A stretch of DNA of 64,000 bases, from the NCBI RefSeq assembly GCF_964355755.1, contig NC_092678.1:8344922-8408921 (forward strand). Reading direction: 5' to 3'. A program made the position numbers and the translations under genes. This DNA is from Antedon mediterranea. Taxonomy: Eukaryota > Echinodermata > Crinoidea > Comatulida > Antedonidae. Shown piece after piece: positions 1 through 9,641 of this stretch (positions within the stretch are counted from its first letter, which is position 1; each line of letters starts with the position of its first letter). The notes below the pieces were generated by a model that saw only the letters and a list, made by a program, of their open reading frames with translations, ran no database searches and was not told the origin of the DNA.

Positions 1-1000
1 ATGTCATCCTTTGTAGCTTGTTTGCATCTGAAGACTACAGCATAATGTAAGAAATAAGTTGCAATGACAAGCTTTTTTTTCCAATTCCGAAAACTCTGGA
101 TGTTGTGTCAACAGTATCGCATGAGCAAACAGAAGGTTATCACAGATGTCTCTCAAAAGTACTGTTTGAACCAGTTTGATAGTCCAGCATCTCAGTTCCA
201 GTCTAAAGAATATCACAATATGTTTTAAATACTTGTCTGCAGAGGAGCACTAGTAGATCCGTGTCATCGGATAATGACAGATATTTTCCTGTTTGCTGAT
301 TCAATGGTTTTTGTACTATCCGAAAGAACATCTGCATCAGCAGTTGCATTCACTCATTGCCATGTTGTTCAAATACTAGTTACGAAGATTTATAAGTTGT
401 TGTTTGTTACAGAAAGTGATCCTGTTTTGTGGAACATGTCACTGGTAAAATGTACAGGGACACTACCACCTGACACGCCTTACCATGTGCGCCGTTTTTG
501 GTGGATGAGCTGCTTTCATAATCATCAAAGACTATGATGGCAGAGCAATATTTTTTACAGATCTCTACACTATTCCATGGAATGCTGTGCAGTAGAGCAC
601 TACCATCCAGAATGCAGGCCTACTGGACATCATTCAGTGAGTTGGATGTTTTAGACTATTCAGAAGAAGTTGTTTCCACATGGCATCATGTTGGTTTATT
701 AGCTGAAAGTATTGTAAGTTGGTAGTTTCAAAAAGTGCTGGTGGATAACAAAGTTCATGTTCAAAAACTTCCTTGTTGTCACCTCGAGTCTCCTCTGGAA
801 CTGTAGGATCGATGCACACACATTTGCCTGTATGTACATATGACTTTATTGCCAGGATCTTGAATACATTGCAAGACTTTCTGGCCAAAATATTCAATGC
901 TTAATACCACATTGCTAATATTCCGAATCAACTGCAGTAACTCCCGTATCAATGGTATGAAGTCGTATGTACACATTCCTATATCTCTTGCCAAACCTCT
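1..1000 (-). pseudogene. Decayed copy of an uncharacterised multicopy metazoan gene family (C-terminal half)
   Basis: Seen on the minus strand: several short stretches in different frames that line up in order with one protein family. They are CVCIDPTV near 820 followed by EVFEHELCYPPALF (about 720-770), then an open run from about 620 to 466 with ILDGSALLHSIPW and AIIVFDDYE, then CWTIKLVQTV and DICDNLLFAHAIL at 216-90. Stops and frame changes separate the blocks, so it cannot encode a protein. From memory of the family (many copies in cnidarians, echinoderms and others, no assigned function) these blocks belong to the C-terminal half. The N-terminal half of another member is intact at 56952-59686. 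The copy may continue left of the window. It sits in an intron or flank of the MFSD3-like gene on the opposite strand. Family membership is inference from motif order. Confidence 0.6.
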
Positions 1001-1742
1001 GGTTTTCTTTGAGGCTTCTCATAGAAACCTTTTCAATCCAGTCCAGATGGTCTGAATGTCATACAACATGGAGGTCATTGTCAAACTGCTGTTGAACATC
1101 TTTGTATTTCTACTGGTTAAAAAATCGTTAAAATACTTATACATCCCAATAAATACTGTAACCATGGCAATATAAATGCCATCTGGAAAAAATGGAATGT
1201 AGATCATCCAGAAGCAACAGGAACGGAGATGTCACTCATCTGCATCTTCAGCTGGTCATGTGTATCGCTTTGGACTGACATGTTCACCCCAGGGTATCCC
1301 TGTCTGTATACCATTGTTGATTACAGCAAAAACAACATTTTTTGCCAAAATTGACACATTATGTTGTGTTTTTCCGCAAAAATGACATTCTAAATAAATT
1401 GTTATGACTATAAGTTTGATATCAATGAATAGAAAATTTAATAAGCTTTCGGATGACATAAATCAAACTTGTATATAATGTATTTCAAATGGTTAAATAT
1501 ATGTAATTAATGGGGCATATTAATTTTGACTTTATTGACCTCTGACCCCTTGACCCAATGCTTGGATTTTCGGTGACTTTTAGTATGTCGTTCTACACTT
1601 TATATGGAATTTAAAAATACTTGGTTTGTTACTATTGCAATTTTTGGTGGGTATATCATTAGATTGACTGGACTATATTGTGTATAAATTAGGTGAGATT
1701 CCTTCCTTAATAACCTTTGTTCGTAAAATGTAAATTGGAAAT

Positions 1743-2010
1743 CAGACAATAACCACCCATACAATATAAGCACCCGGACAATAACCACCAAGACAATAAC
1801 CACCCAGTCAATAACCACCCAGTCAATAACCACCCGGTCAATAACCACCCGGACAATAACCACCCGGACAATAACCACCCGGACAATAACCACCCGGACA
1901 ATAACCACCCGGTCAATAACCACCCGGACAATAACCACCCAGACAATAACCACCCAACCTGGACAATAACCACCCAACCTGGACAATAACCACCCAGACA
2001 ATAACCACCT
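1743..2010. repeat. 15-bp minisatellite
   Basis: About 18 tandem copies of a 15-bp unit resembling ACCCGGACAATAACC, with variants reading CAGTCA, GGTCA and AACCTGGACA. Because 15 is a multiple of three, all minus-strand frames stay open and give artificial hydrophobic repeats (GWLLS, RVVIV); no real gene is implied. Confidence 0.95.
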
Positions 2011-2169
2011 GTGACACAGACAGAATATATTAATATACATAATATGTAATAACTAAAGTTCATCTTTAATAATTCTCAGTGAGTTTTATTAACATTTATT
2101 TATACATTTTTGTACACTAATTATATAGTGATAGTGATTTGAACCAATCTTGTTTTGTTTGTTTTCAAG

Positions 2170-2317
2170 GGGAGCAGGGTTGCGTGGACCAGTTTCCTTT
2201 GTATCTGGTGGACAGAGGTACACCAGCATCTACTGTTGGGTTCTGGTCTGGAGTTGTCTGTCAAGCAATGTCTATTGCTGGTTCTATACTGGGTGGAATT
2301 TATTTATCAAGGTTCAG
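2170..2317 (+). CDS. MFSD3: MFSD3-like exon (first in window)
   Basis: Acceptor TTTTCAAG before 2170, donor GTAAAA after 2317. Encodes EQGCVDQFPLYLVDRG and a helix through GSILGGIYLSRF. Ends two bases into an Arg codon. Confidence 0.88.
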
Positions 2318-3971
2318 GTAAAAAAAAAAAGATTCTGCAAAAACAAAAATAAAGCTAGTCTAGGTTGTACTGTATACTAATGTTTGTAAAAAGAGTAACA
2401 CTTTGGCACACTAGAGGTGTCATACCTGTACTTGAGCTGTTTACGAACAAAAATCAAAAGCCTTCTGGTGGTGCTTGTATCTTTACATGTATAATAACAC
2501 TACGATATACACAGTTTCAGTTCTGCCCCATCCATAAATCAATATAGTTTTTTTTAAACCGTATACTGTAAATATTTAATTCTGTACCTACATAAAACTT
2601 TGATCCAGTGATAACAGTGCCAATGTTATGTTTTGTTTTCAACAGGGTATCTCCATTATCATTCCTTCAGGTTCTATTCTATGTACGACTTGTTCCAATG
2701 ATAATTGAGTTTTGCCACACATTGCAAATCATTCAATCAGGTTAGTATTTTTAAAATAATACAGACGTACCACAATTCTTCCCGATATTTTGAGTCATCA
2801 CACTCTCACGCTAAAATACAATTCTGATTTTCTTTCTAGTATTATAAATTTATAATTCCTCGACCATTGTATTACCATCATGTAAGGGCGTGTGGCGCAG
2901 TGTGTTGGACGTTGGACTACCGATCGTCAGACCTAGGTTCGAATCCAACTCTCGCCGCATTGCTTGTATCCGTAGGCAAGATACTTTACTTACGTTGCCT
3001 CTCTCCACCCAGGTGTATAAATGGGTACCCAGTTAGATCTACACACAACTTTGCGCTGGTTACCGGCTGCATTATGGGAGTATGTTTCCATACGTGTTTG
3101 ATCCCAAAAAAAATACTGGGGTAATAATGCTTGTAAAGCGCCTTTGAGCATGATTACTCATGAAAAGCGCTATATAAATGTGGTATTATTATTATAGTAT
3201 AGTGGTAGAGTTAGATTGTAGTGGAGCTGTAATTTGGTGGTTAACATGCTTGCCTTCAAATCCAAAAGTGCAAGTTTCAATCCTGCCAAAATCAGCTGTG
3301 AATACTGCCACCACACCAACTAGTTCCTTGATAATCAACATGATGATTGTGGGAATTCATAACGATGAAGATGAAGACTTATTGCAGGACTGTAACTCCC
3401 GACTCTTTCAAAGCCTCAAATGAGACTTGCAAATTGTAAAATAGATTATCAATCCTGTAATTGGTGATTATTCTATGTATGCTTCAACACACTACAGCTT
3501 AAGCGTGGTTCCCACTATCGACGCAACGCAAGTGAATTGACCAATCACAAGCGATGGCTTATTCGCTTGTGATTGCTGTCTATAACTTCGCTTGTTATTG
3601 GTTAAAATGCTTGCGTTGCGTTTACGTCCTTGCGTTATGTTCTAGTAGTGAGAACCAAGCTTTATACTCTCTCCACAGACTTTGTAGCATTGACAGCGAT
3701 GACTGTAGCACAGCTGATAGGGGGTGCTATAACCACCACCATGTTTACGCTAATGATGCAGTGTTCCCAGAGGGCGCCGGTGAGTGTACAAGGAACACAT
3801 TACACTTTACTTGCTACGTTGGAGGTAATGGGTAAATTACTGTTTGTGTCTAGTGTTGGCTGGATGTCCGACGTTTTAGGATACCCATTTATATTTACTT
3901 TGTTTATCTTAATTTCTGCTATGACAATTCCGTTAGTGCGATTTGTGGAAATAAGAAATGATTGTAGCTGA
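2170..3971 (+). CDS. MFSD3: MFSD3-like major facilitator transporter, 3' part (three exons)
   Basis: Spliced coding exons at 2170-2317, 2646-2740 and 3679-3971 encode the C-terminal half of a major facilitator protein most like MFSD3, a relative of the acetyl-CoA transporter SLC33A1. Visible blocks are GEQGCVDQFPLYLVDRG, then VGFWSGVV (helix start), then FLQVLFYVRLVPMIIEF, and in the last exon GGAITTTMFTLMMQCSQRAP, VQGTHYTLLATLEVMGK and GWMSDVLGYPF, followed by a final helix and a short tail ending at TGA 3969-3971. Splice phases agree across both introns. The N-terminal helices are not in the window upstream, so the gene is partial here. The family is a multi-pass membrane carrier with poorly known substrate. 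Assignment to MFSD3 rather than another MFS branch rests on the EQG and MMQCSQ blocks. Confidence 0.9.
2646..2740 (+). CDS. MFSD3: MFSD3-like exon (second in window)
   Basis: Acceptor TTTTCAACAG before 2646, donor GTTAGT after 2740. Encodes VSPLSFLQVLFYVRLVPMI, a membrane segment, and ends one base into an Asp codon completed by the next exon. Confidence 0.88.
2886..3196 (+). mobile_element. tRNA-derived SINE
   Basis: Pol III promoter boxes are visible: A box TGGCGCAGTGTG at 2892 and B box GGTTCGAATCC at 2936-2946, spaced as in a tRNA. The 3' part carries the GTAAAGCGCCTTTGAG and AAAGCGCTATATAAAT words common to LINE-derived SINE tails and ends in ATTATTATT. Inserted in an MFSD3 intron. Confidence 0.85.
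3215..3410 (+). mobile_element. Possible second tRNA-derived SINE remnant
   Basis: Contains an A-box-like TGGTGGTTAACATGCTTG at 3236 and a B-box-like AAGTTTCAATCCTG at 3271, with a downstream GATGATTGTGGG / GATGAAGATGAAG tail. Degraded; could also be chance. Confidence 0.35.
3500..3662. mobile_element. MITE of the GGTTCCCAC family, copy a
   Basis: Left end AAGCGTGGTTCCCACTA and right end AGTGAGAACCAAGCTT are inverted repeats; inside are the family words GACGCAACGCAAG and ACCAATCACAAGCGA and their complements. Ends 16 bp before the last MFSD3 exon, so it abuts the splice acceptor region. Seven further copies or fragments occur in the window. Confidence 0.75.
3679..3971 (+). CDS. MFSD3: MFSD3-like terminal exon
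   Basis: Acceptor CTCTCCACAG before 3679. Encodes FVALTAMTVAQLIGG, TTTMFTLMMQCSQRAP, then two more helices and the stop TGA at 3969-3971. Confidence 0.9.
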
Positions 3972-4811
3972 AACATTTATACCCTTGAGGAGATGACCGG
4001 ACATCATAGTATTCATTTATTCATGGTCAAACACAGTAAAATATGTACATGGTTTGAAAATATTTTTGTTTGTTCAAAGTTAAAAATTCACATAAAATTA
4101 AAAATGAGTTAAAAAGGTTAAAATTTGGTAAAATACAGATAAATCTTTTATGGATAGTTCTTCAGGAATTACTTGGTGTGATGTTTTTTCTAAAAGGAAA
4201 AAATAATGCGACCCAAAAGAGGGAACGGTTTAACCACTAAAATCATATGTTTGTACCAATATTGTTACATTAAAGTGGTTTAAGAGAAGCCGAGATAAAA
4301 GCACATCAAGGCCAGGCAATCCACATCCAGGGTACATGTCTGAGCACATGTGGTCTAGCGATTTTGGCCAAATAGCCAATGACATAATATATTTTTATAT
4401 AGATTAATTTAATTTATTTAAAATTTCTACCAGATAATTTAATTGTTTATCAAATAAAAGTGTGTTTATATTGGCATATGAAGTTGAAGATTATTATTTA
4501 GGAACTTCTAAAGAAATTCTAAAGCACTCAGTGATATACAGTACTGGAAATTATTACATATTTTTAATTAATGGTTAAGATATACAAACAATAACTTTTT
4601 TTATTAAATAAAAGTACAAAACAATATTTTCAGACATACATTTTTATTAATTTGATGAATTTACATTATAGACATTTATCAAAATGATTGAAAATGTAAG
4701 TTTTTTGTTTCTTTTAACTACAACCTTTTCTGGAGTATGCTAGGAATCAAAGGGCTCCTATGTGCTGAATTGCGAAAAAAATGTTATTTAAATTTATGAA
4801 AATTATCATTA
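3972..4811. other. Intergenic, convergent 3' ends
   Basis: No coding signal. AATAAA at 4453-4458 and 4607-4612 could serve MFSD3 on the plus strand; the complement TTTATT at 4600-4605 is a candidate AATAAA for MRPL2, 207 bases past its stop. The two transcripts may overlap tail to tail. Confidence 0.4.
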
Positions 4812-4960
4812 TTATGTAAATGATTTGTTTGATGCTTTGGTATCTATAAATATTTTCATTGGTGGTATTGGTTTAATTTTTCGTCCAGCCCATCCTCCTT
4901 TCCTCTGCCACCATCCACTAGCTGGTCTCCACCCAAGCCAACGATTACGACCAGCTTTAC
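4812..4960 (-). CDS. MRPL2: MRPL2 exon 4 (C-terminus)
   Basis: Acceptor TTTCAG on the minus strand at 4961. Encodes the conserved [13 protein letters not shown] tail and [17 protein letters not shown], stop TAA at 4814-4812. Confidence 0.95.
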
Positions 4961-7900
4961 CTGAAATGGCCAATAAAAACATTACCATTAGTGCTACGTA
5001 GTGTAGATTCGCCTTTTTTGGGGAGTTGGGCTAGTGATAATATTCTGCCCATTCCATAACACACCTACTGTATTTACCTTCGCCAAGGAAGTATACTGTA
5101 CATGTAATCGATCGCGTGTGTTTGTTTGTCTGTTTGTTTGTTTGTTAGCAGGATTACTCAAAAAGATCTTTACCAAAATGAATGTACAGATAGATATGTG
5201 ATCAAGGACCATTCCATTAAATTTTGGGACCATTTCGGACCACGGTCCCAATTCTGGACCACTTTTTAATATACTTTTCAGACCTGCTAGTGTTGAAAGA
5301 TAGGACAAAATTTTTCAAAGCCGGCGAGCAGTCTTAAAGTAACAAGTAAACTGTAATTGCATTTTCTCGAAAACTACTCATCCAAAAAACTTCATTTTTG
5401 TACATGAGGCAAGAATAATAATTTCTGATTCGTAATTTTAAAACATAATTTGATTTGATGTGCACGTTTTTTGATGCGAGTAGTTTAAAAAAACCTATTT
5501 TCAAATTCACTCGTTTGATTTTCGCGTTGCTGTTCTATTGTTAGTCTATCTGAAGCTATTGTTAATTGAAAGGCTGGTTACAATACACATGCTTGTAGTG
5601 AAATTAGCCTAAATCAGAAACAGCATTAAGACACACACAAATATATATATATATTTTTTTTTACCGGAGAAATCTTATGTAGGAGAATTTTACAGTAGGT
5701 GGAGGTATGCACTCTAGGAGTGCCTTTCTAGTTTTATATTAAGTTATTAGATTCATAAAAAAAACCATCATCCTCTTCACTTCAAATCTTTTCAAACACG
5801 CTTACCAAACCTGCATGTACAGGTTCGGCAGACTATGTGAGGGGGGCTGTTGCTTGTGTCTCGAAATAACTGTCGCGCTCTGTTAATTACAGTCCCTTTG
5901 TTTACTGTCCCGATAGCTCCCTAATACAATGCATGGCATATGATAAAAAATTCAAATGGCAAGGATACACTGTAGGACTGTGTGTTTATAAAGTAAACAA
6001 TATCTGGTACTGTATGTGTACAGGTTTAATATTTTTTAATGCATGATGGGCAATGTATTATTAGTATATATAAAATATGATTTTATTCCCCCCTCCCCCA
6101 AATATTTTACATACCTATTACACGCTGGTTGTGGTTTTCGTTAGAGAGCCTTCCTACAGTTGCCATACACTTGTCACTTACACTTATCTGACGTTTTGAA
6201 GGCATCTTCAAGATAGCTTGACCTCCGACCTTTCGTAGCAGCGTTAAAGACGTACCAGCAGATCTTCCATACGTTCCACCACTTCCTGGGAGGGTCTCTA
6301 CACAGTGGACTTGTGCATTAATTGGTAATGCAGCTAGTGGATATGCATCTCCCTCGTTAGCCATAACTATTATTAATACAAAAAATGTTACATGAAGAGG
6401 GTGAATGTATGAAAGAATAAATTCTTTTTTTTTGCCATTAACAATAGAGTTGATTTTATGTATGCTGAGCTTCTGAGATCAAAGGGTTTATCTGTGGCTG
6501 CAACATGTTCCATGCCCCTATAACAGACACTTGATTACCGGATGATACCCCAATCAAACAAACAATGAAGGAAACTAACAGGAAAGTAAAACGACCCGTA
6601 GGAAGACCAAGAAATAACTGGATGAATCAAAGACTTACAAGGACTAGTAGACACTAACACAATAACAAACCATCCTGCCATAAACAGGAAAAAGTGGAAA
6701 CAAATTGTGGAAAGCGTAATGTCGGAAGACGGAAAACGTTAACAACAACAACAACGTATTGAACAAAACATGTTCTGATTTATTAGTTCTTTACATTTTA
6801 CAGGTCATTTTTTAAACAGATCTTAAGGAATCCCTACCCTATTGGTGGCACTTTTCACTGTTGCCTAGTTCAGACAAACCCCAAGTTGACTTTGTATATC
6901 AAGGTAATCTACCAACAGGATGCTGAGCTCCGGAGATCAATGGGTTTATCTGTGGCTGCAACATGTTCCATGCCCCTTAACAGACACTTGGCACCACAGA
7001 GTAAAAGTACATAGTACAGTACTGTGGTATTTGTCACAGTCGGACACAAGATCAAAGGACTGCTACGAGTTTCTTTCTTGGCAAGCCAAGCTCAGTGTCC
7101 TGTTGTTAAATTGCCTTGGTCTAATCGTACCTGACATTCTCCCTATTTGGCATGATGTTTTAATAATATCCCCTTCTTTCATGTTGATTGTAGCCAAAAT
7201 ATATCGCTTGTGAGTTCCCCCTGCCACCAATGCAATGCGAGCACTTCGATTAGGGTCATATAATATTTTGAGCACTCTCTCTTCTTTGACGGAACCATCC
7301 ATTGGTGGTGTTCGGTGAAAGTCTATTATTCTGAAGTTTCGTTTGTGTCCACCACCACGACCAGTTATTGTAATTTTACCTGTTTTTAAAAACAATGTAT
7401 ATATTTAGTATTATTATTATACGAGTCTAAAATACAGGAGTCTCCCGGCCAAAATGGGAGTGTTGGCGTGCATGAGTCCAAAATAATTAAAAAGAATATC
7501 TGCACACTGAAAAGTCAATAATCTGTATAACCATGAATTTTTTTGATGCAATTTGGGTTATGTTTATAGAGGAACACTTAATTCTCAAGATATTAGTCTA
7601 CAGAAACAATGTAAAATACCTAAGTGATTTCTTCCTGATGTCCTAACAAACCCAATAGGGCGTATGGTGTATTTGTTTTCAAGCCCCCTGTGCCGCCATT
7701 TTGCACTTAATGGTCTTTTCTTAGGTTCATAGATAAATTTGCCATCTCCGTAAGTTGTCCAAGATAAACTGGCACTGCTGTCACCACCAGCACTGGTGAC
7801 ATTGCTGCCACTAATGGCACTGCTGTCACCACCAGCACTGGTGACATTGCTGCCACTACTACTACATTGCCGGATTGATGTTAAACCAAAGAAGCAGTTT

Positions 7901-8082
7901 ATATCGCTCTTGCTTGACTTTATAAAATGTGTAGATGGTAATAACGTATTCAGTTTCCTTTGTGTTGTGATTAAAATTGTTTCTCTTGTGAAGTTGGCCC
8001 TGCACAACAGCCCTGCTGAGAATGTGGTACTGTTGGAAATGCTTAACTTTGTAAGACTTCGACACAAGTTAGGCAAAGACAT
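4812..8082 (-). CDS. MRPL2: Mitochondrial large ribosomal subunit protein uL2m
   Basis: Four minus-strand coding exons, 8082-7620, 7379-7131, 6366-6115 and 4960-4812, join in phase into a 370-aa protein, longer than the roughly 305 aa of human MRPL2. It is the mitochondrial homologue of ribosomal protein L2, which binds 23S-type rRNA beside the peptidyl-transferase centre. Residues about 1-110 are a Ser/Thr-rich, basic N-terminus fitting a mitochondrial import signal plus a divergent linker with a 15-residue duplication. The L2 fold begins near residue 125; clear blocks are [45 protein letters not shown] and, near the C-terminus, [18 protein letters not shown] with [15 protein letters not shown], the conserved RNA-binding tail. 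The start is the first ATG of the open first exon. It is transcribed away from LSM8 and toward MFSD3. Confidence 0.96.
5086..5735. mobile_element. Dispersed repeat with TTCGCCAAGGAAG and GGAGGTATGCACTC ends
   Basis: Starts ACCTTCGCCAAGGAAG, followed by a GTTTGTTTGTCTG microsatellite and TTAGCAGGATTACTC, and ends GGAGGTATGCACTCTAGGAG TGCC. I recognise this combination as a common interspersed repeat of invertebrate genomes; classification (non-autonomous DNA element) is inference. Lies in MRPL2 intron 3. Confidence 0.5.
6115..6366 (-). CDS. MRPL2: MRPL2 exon 3
   Basis: Encodes [20 protein letters not shown] through [14 protein letters not shown]. Acceptor AATAATAG before 6366, donor GTATGT after 6115; both phases fit the neighbours. 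Confidence 0.95.
6463..6991. repeat. Direct repeat pair in MRPL2 intron 2
   Basis: About 70 bp starting TGCTGAGCTTCTGAGATCAA at 6463-6533 recurs at 6921-6991 with a few mismatches. The copies flank the LINE fragment at 6570-6762, so this may be a duplication or two copies of a longer repeat. Confidence 0.8.
6570..6762 (+). mobile_element. 3' fragment of a non-LTR retrotransposon
   Basis: Plus-strand translation gives [15 protein letters not shown] and, one frame over, [19 protein letters not shown] and a stop, then an AAC-repeat tail. This is the usual C-terminal pattern of endonuclease-reverse-transcriptase LINE proteins (GRPR.RW followed by D/NR.KW). Only the last 60 or so codons remain and one frameshift separates them. 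Confidence 0.65.
7131..7379 (-). CDS. MRPL2: MRPL2 exon 2
   Basis: Encodes [40 protein letters not shown] and IGRMS. Acceptor AAAAACAG before 7379, donor GTACGA after 7131. Confidence 0.95.
7620..8082 (-). CDS. MRPL2: MRPL2 exon 1 (start)
   Basis: ATG at 8082-8080 opens a 154-codon exon ending RTSGRNHL, donor GTATTT. N-terminus [17 protein letters not shown] is basic and Ser/Thr-rich, as expected for a mitochondrial presequence. Confidence 0.93.
7771..7860 (-). repeat. 45-bp in-frame duplication within MRPL2
   Basis: Two head-to-tail copies of a 45-bp unit with almost no mismatch give [14 protein letters not shown] twice (residues 76-89 and 91-104). It lies between the import signal and the L2 domain, so it is probably tolerated linker sequence. 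Confidence 0.9.
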
Positions 8083-9430
8083 ACTGTAAATTCCTCATTT
8101 AATCTAAAAAGTAAAAAAAAAAGATTATTTAATATTAATAAGCCTATTATTATGCCATAGAGTAGTAGTACAGTACTAGTAGGACTAATAAGTAGGCCCT
8201 AGCTAGGTAGGCTAATACGGCTAGTAAGGTAATCAAACAACAGGGCACTACATCTACCCGATTACAATCATTTGAAGTTTCAAACGGAACGGTTTGGCGC
8301 CGATACGATTATGCCCCGCCCTACACCTTTAATTGCTATGAGGCATAGGTAACGATACAGGAGTTGCATCTACGACTAGGCGTAAACGTTACGTAGCCAC
8401 TGCGTAAAAAAAATTCAATGTATGGTGTACATAACATAGCCTAGAATTCAAGGGCTGTGTATGATCACAGATCAACAAAGTATGATACGATAGCCTATCT
8501 CAAGCTAGCTCAGCATCCTGCATCCTGCACTGCAGATGCCATTGATTAATGCATGTATGTTTCCACAATACTCACTGTGCATGATTAAAATGCTAGCTAG
8601 GCCTAGGCCCACTGGCATATGACCGTTTCGGCCACAACATATTTCTATGGTGCTCCATTCACACATATATTAGACCGTGCTATTGTTTTTGCTATTATTA
8701 GATTAGTTATCGCATCTCATATATAGTATTTTTATGACTATTACTACACATTATTACAGTGAATATCATTCTTAACGTTATTCCACTACAATTTGCATAT
8801 TAGATTTGTTGTTTCCAGTTTAGTTGTATCATGGAGTAAATTGTATTTTATTAGTTTGCTTGACGTCTTGGCGAAAAACAAATTCAACTGTCAGTGTCAG
8901 TGACACAGTTAAATACTCTCTTTTATTTAGTACAGACGTATATTAATAGTTTGACTATAGTATGAAAGAAGAAATACTAAGAAAAAAAAGAAGAAATTTA
9001 ATTAAAAAGTTTTTCCTTCCATTGCTTAGGTGACCTAAGGAACAAAAAGGAATATCAGGAACTACTACTAATAGCTAGGCCTAGGCCTAGTAAGTAGTAA
9101 ACTCTCTAAAACGGGATAAAACTAGGCTAGCCCTAGCTAGCCTACTACAGTACTAGTAGGCTAGCTAGCTAGGCCTACCTAAAATCTTTCTACTACCACA
9201 ACAAAGGTGGGGGCCTACTATCTACAGGTCTACTAGGTAGGCCTTCTATAGGCCTAGCCTATTACATAAAATTAAACATTATTAAGTTTAGGTAAATGCA
9301 CTGACACCTACTGTATGGAAACCCCTTCTAAACAGAAAGCCTTTCAGTAGAGGCTAGGCCTAACACCTTTTGCAAAAATAAAAACACATGGATGATGTCG
9401 AGCGAAATGATCGACTGCTGCCCTCTTTCT

Positions 9431-9457
9431 AAGATCTTTGATAAAATCAAAGATCTT
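9431..9457. repeat. Perfect hairpin AAGATCTTTGAT / ATCAAAGATCTT
   Basis: Twelve-base arms with a 3-base spacer, about 150 bp upstream of the LSM8 start codon. No known function. Confidence 0.85.
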
Positions 9458-9562
9458 TTATTATACTTTTTGATAAAATCGTTTAAACTATTGAGGAGGC
9501 AATACAGCCAGCGTGTTGGAAACGTTTGTTTTTGCGTCCGTACGAAGTAGGCCTACAGAGTA

Positions 9563-9570
9563 TATATAAA
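9563..9570 (+). promoter_or_regulatory. TATA-like box upstream of LSM8
   Basis: TATATAAA lies 41 bases before the LSM8 ATG, which would leave only a 10-20 base leader. In AT-rich DNA this could be coincidental. Confidence 0.3.
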
Positions 9571-9610
9571 GTCATTTATTTACTATTTTATTGATTTAAG
9601 ACGTACAATT

Positions 9611-9641
9611 ATGGCATCTGCAATAGAGAATTATGTTAACC
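9611..9641 (+). CDS. LSM8: LSM8 exon 1
   Basis: MASAIENYVN plus one base, donor GTATCC. Residue 11 becomes His on splicing, where human has Arg. Confidence 0.88.

Larger units (their letters stand above)
8083..9610. other. Divergent intergenic region between MRPL2 and LSM8
   Basis: Contains no ORF of note. It is rich in overlapping TAGGCCTA / CTAGCTAG words (8180-8230, 9060-9260). Probably holds both promoters. A 12-bp-stem hairpin lies at 9431-9457. Confidence 0.5.

Noticed and set aside
1600-2063. Minus-strand ORFs of 146 and 118 codons rich in GWLLS/RVVIV
   Set aside because: Pure translations of the 15-bp minisatellite; no start context or homology.
2886-2960. Functional tRNA gene
   Set aside because: A and B boxes are present but there is no foldable acceptor or anticodon stem and a SINE tail follows.
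3554-3835. 93-codon plus-strand ORF
   Set aside because: Wrong frame over the last MFSD3 exon and an adjacent MITE.
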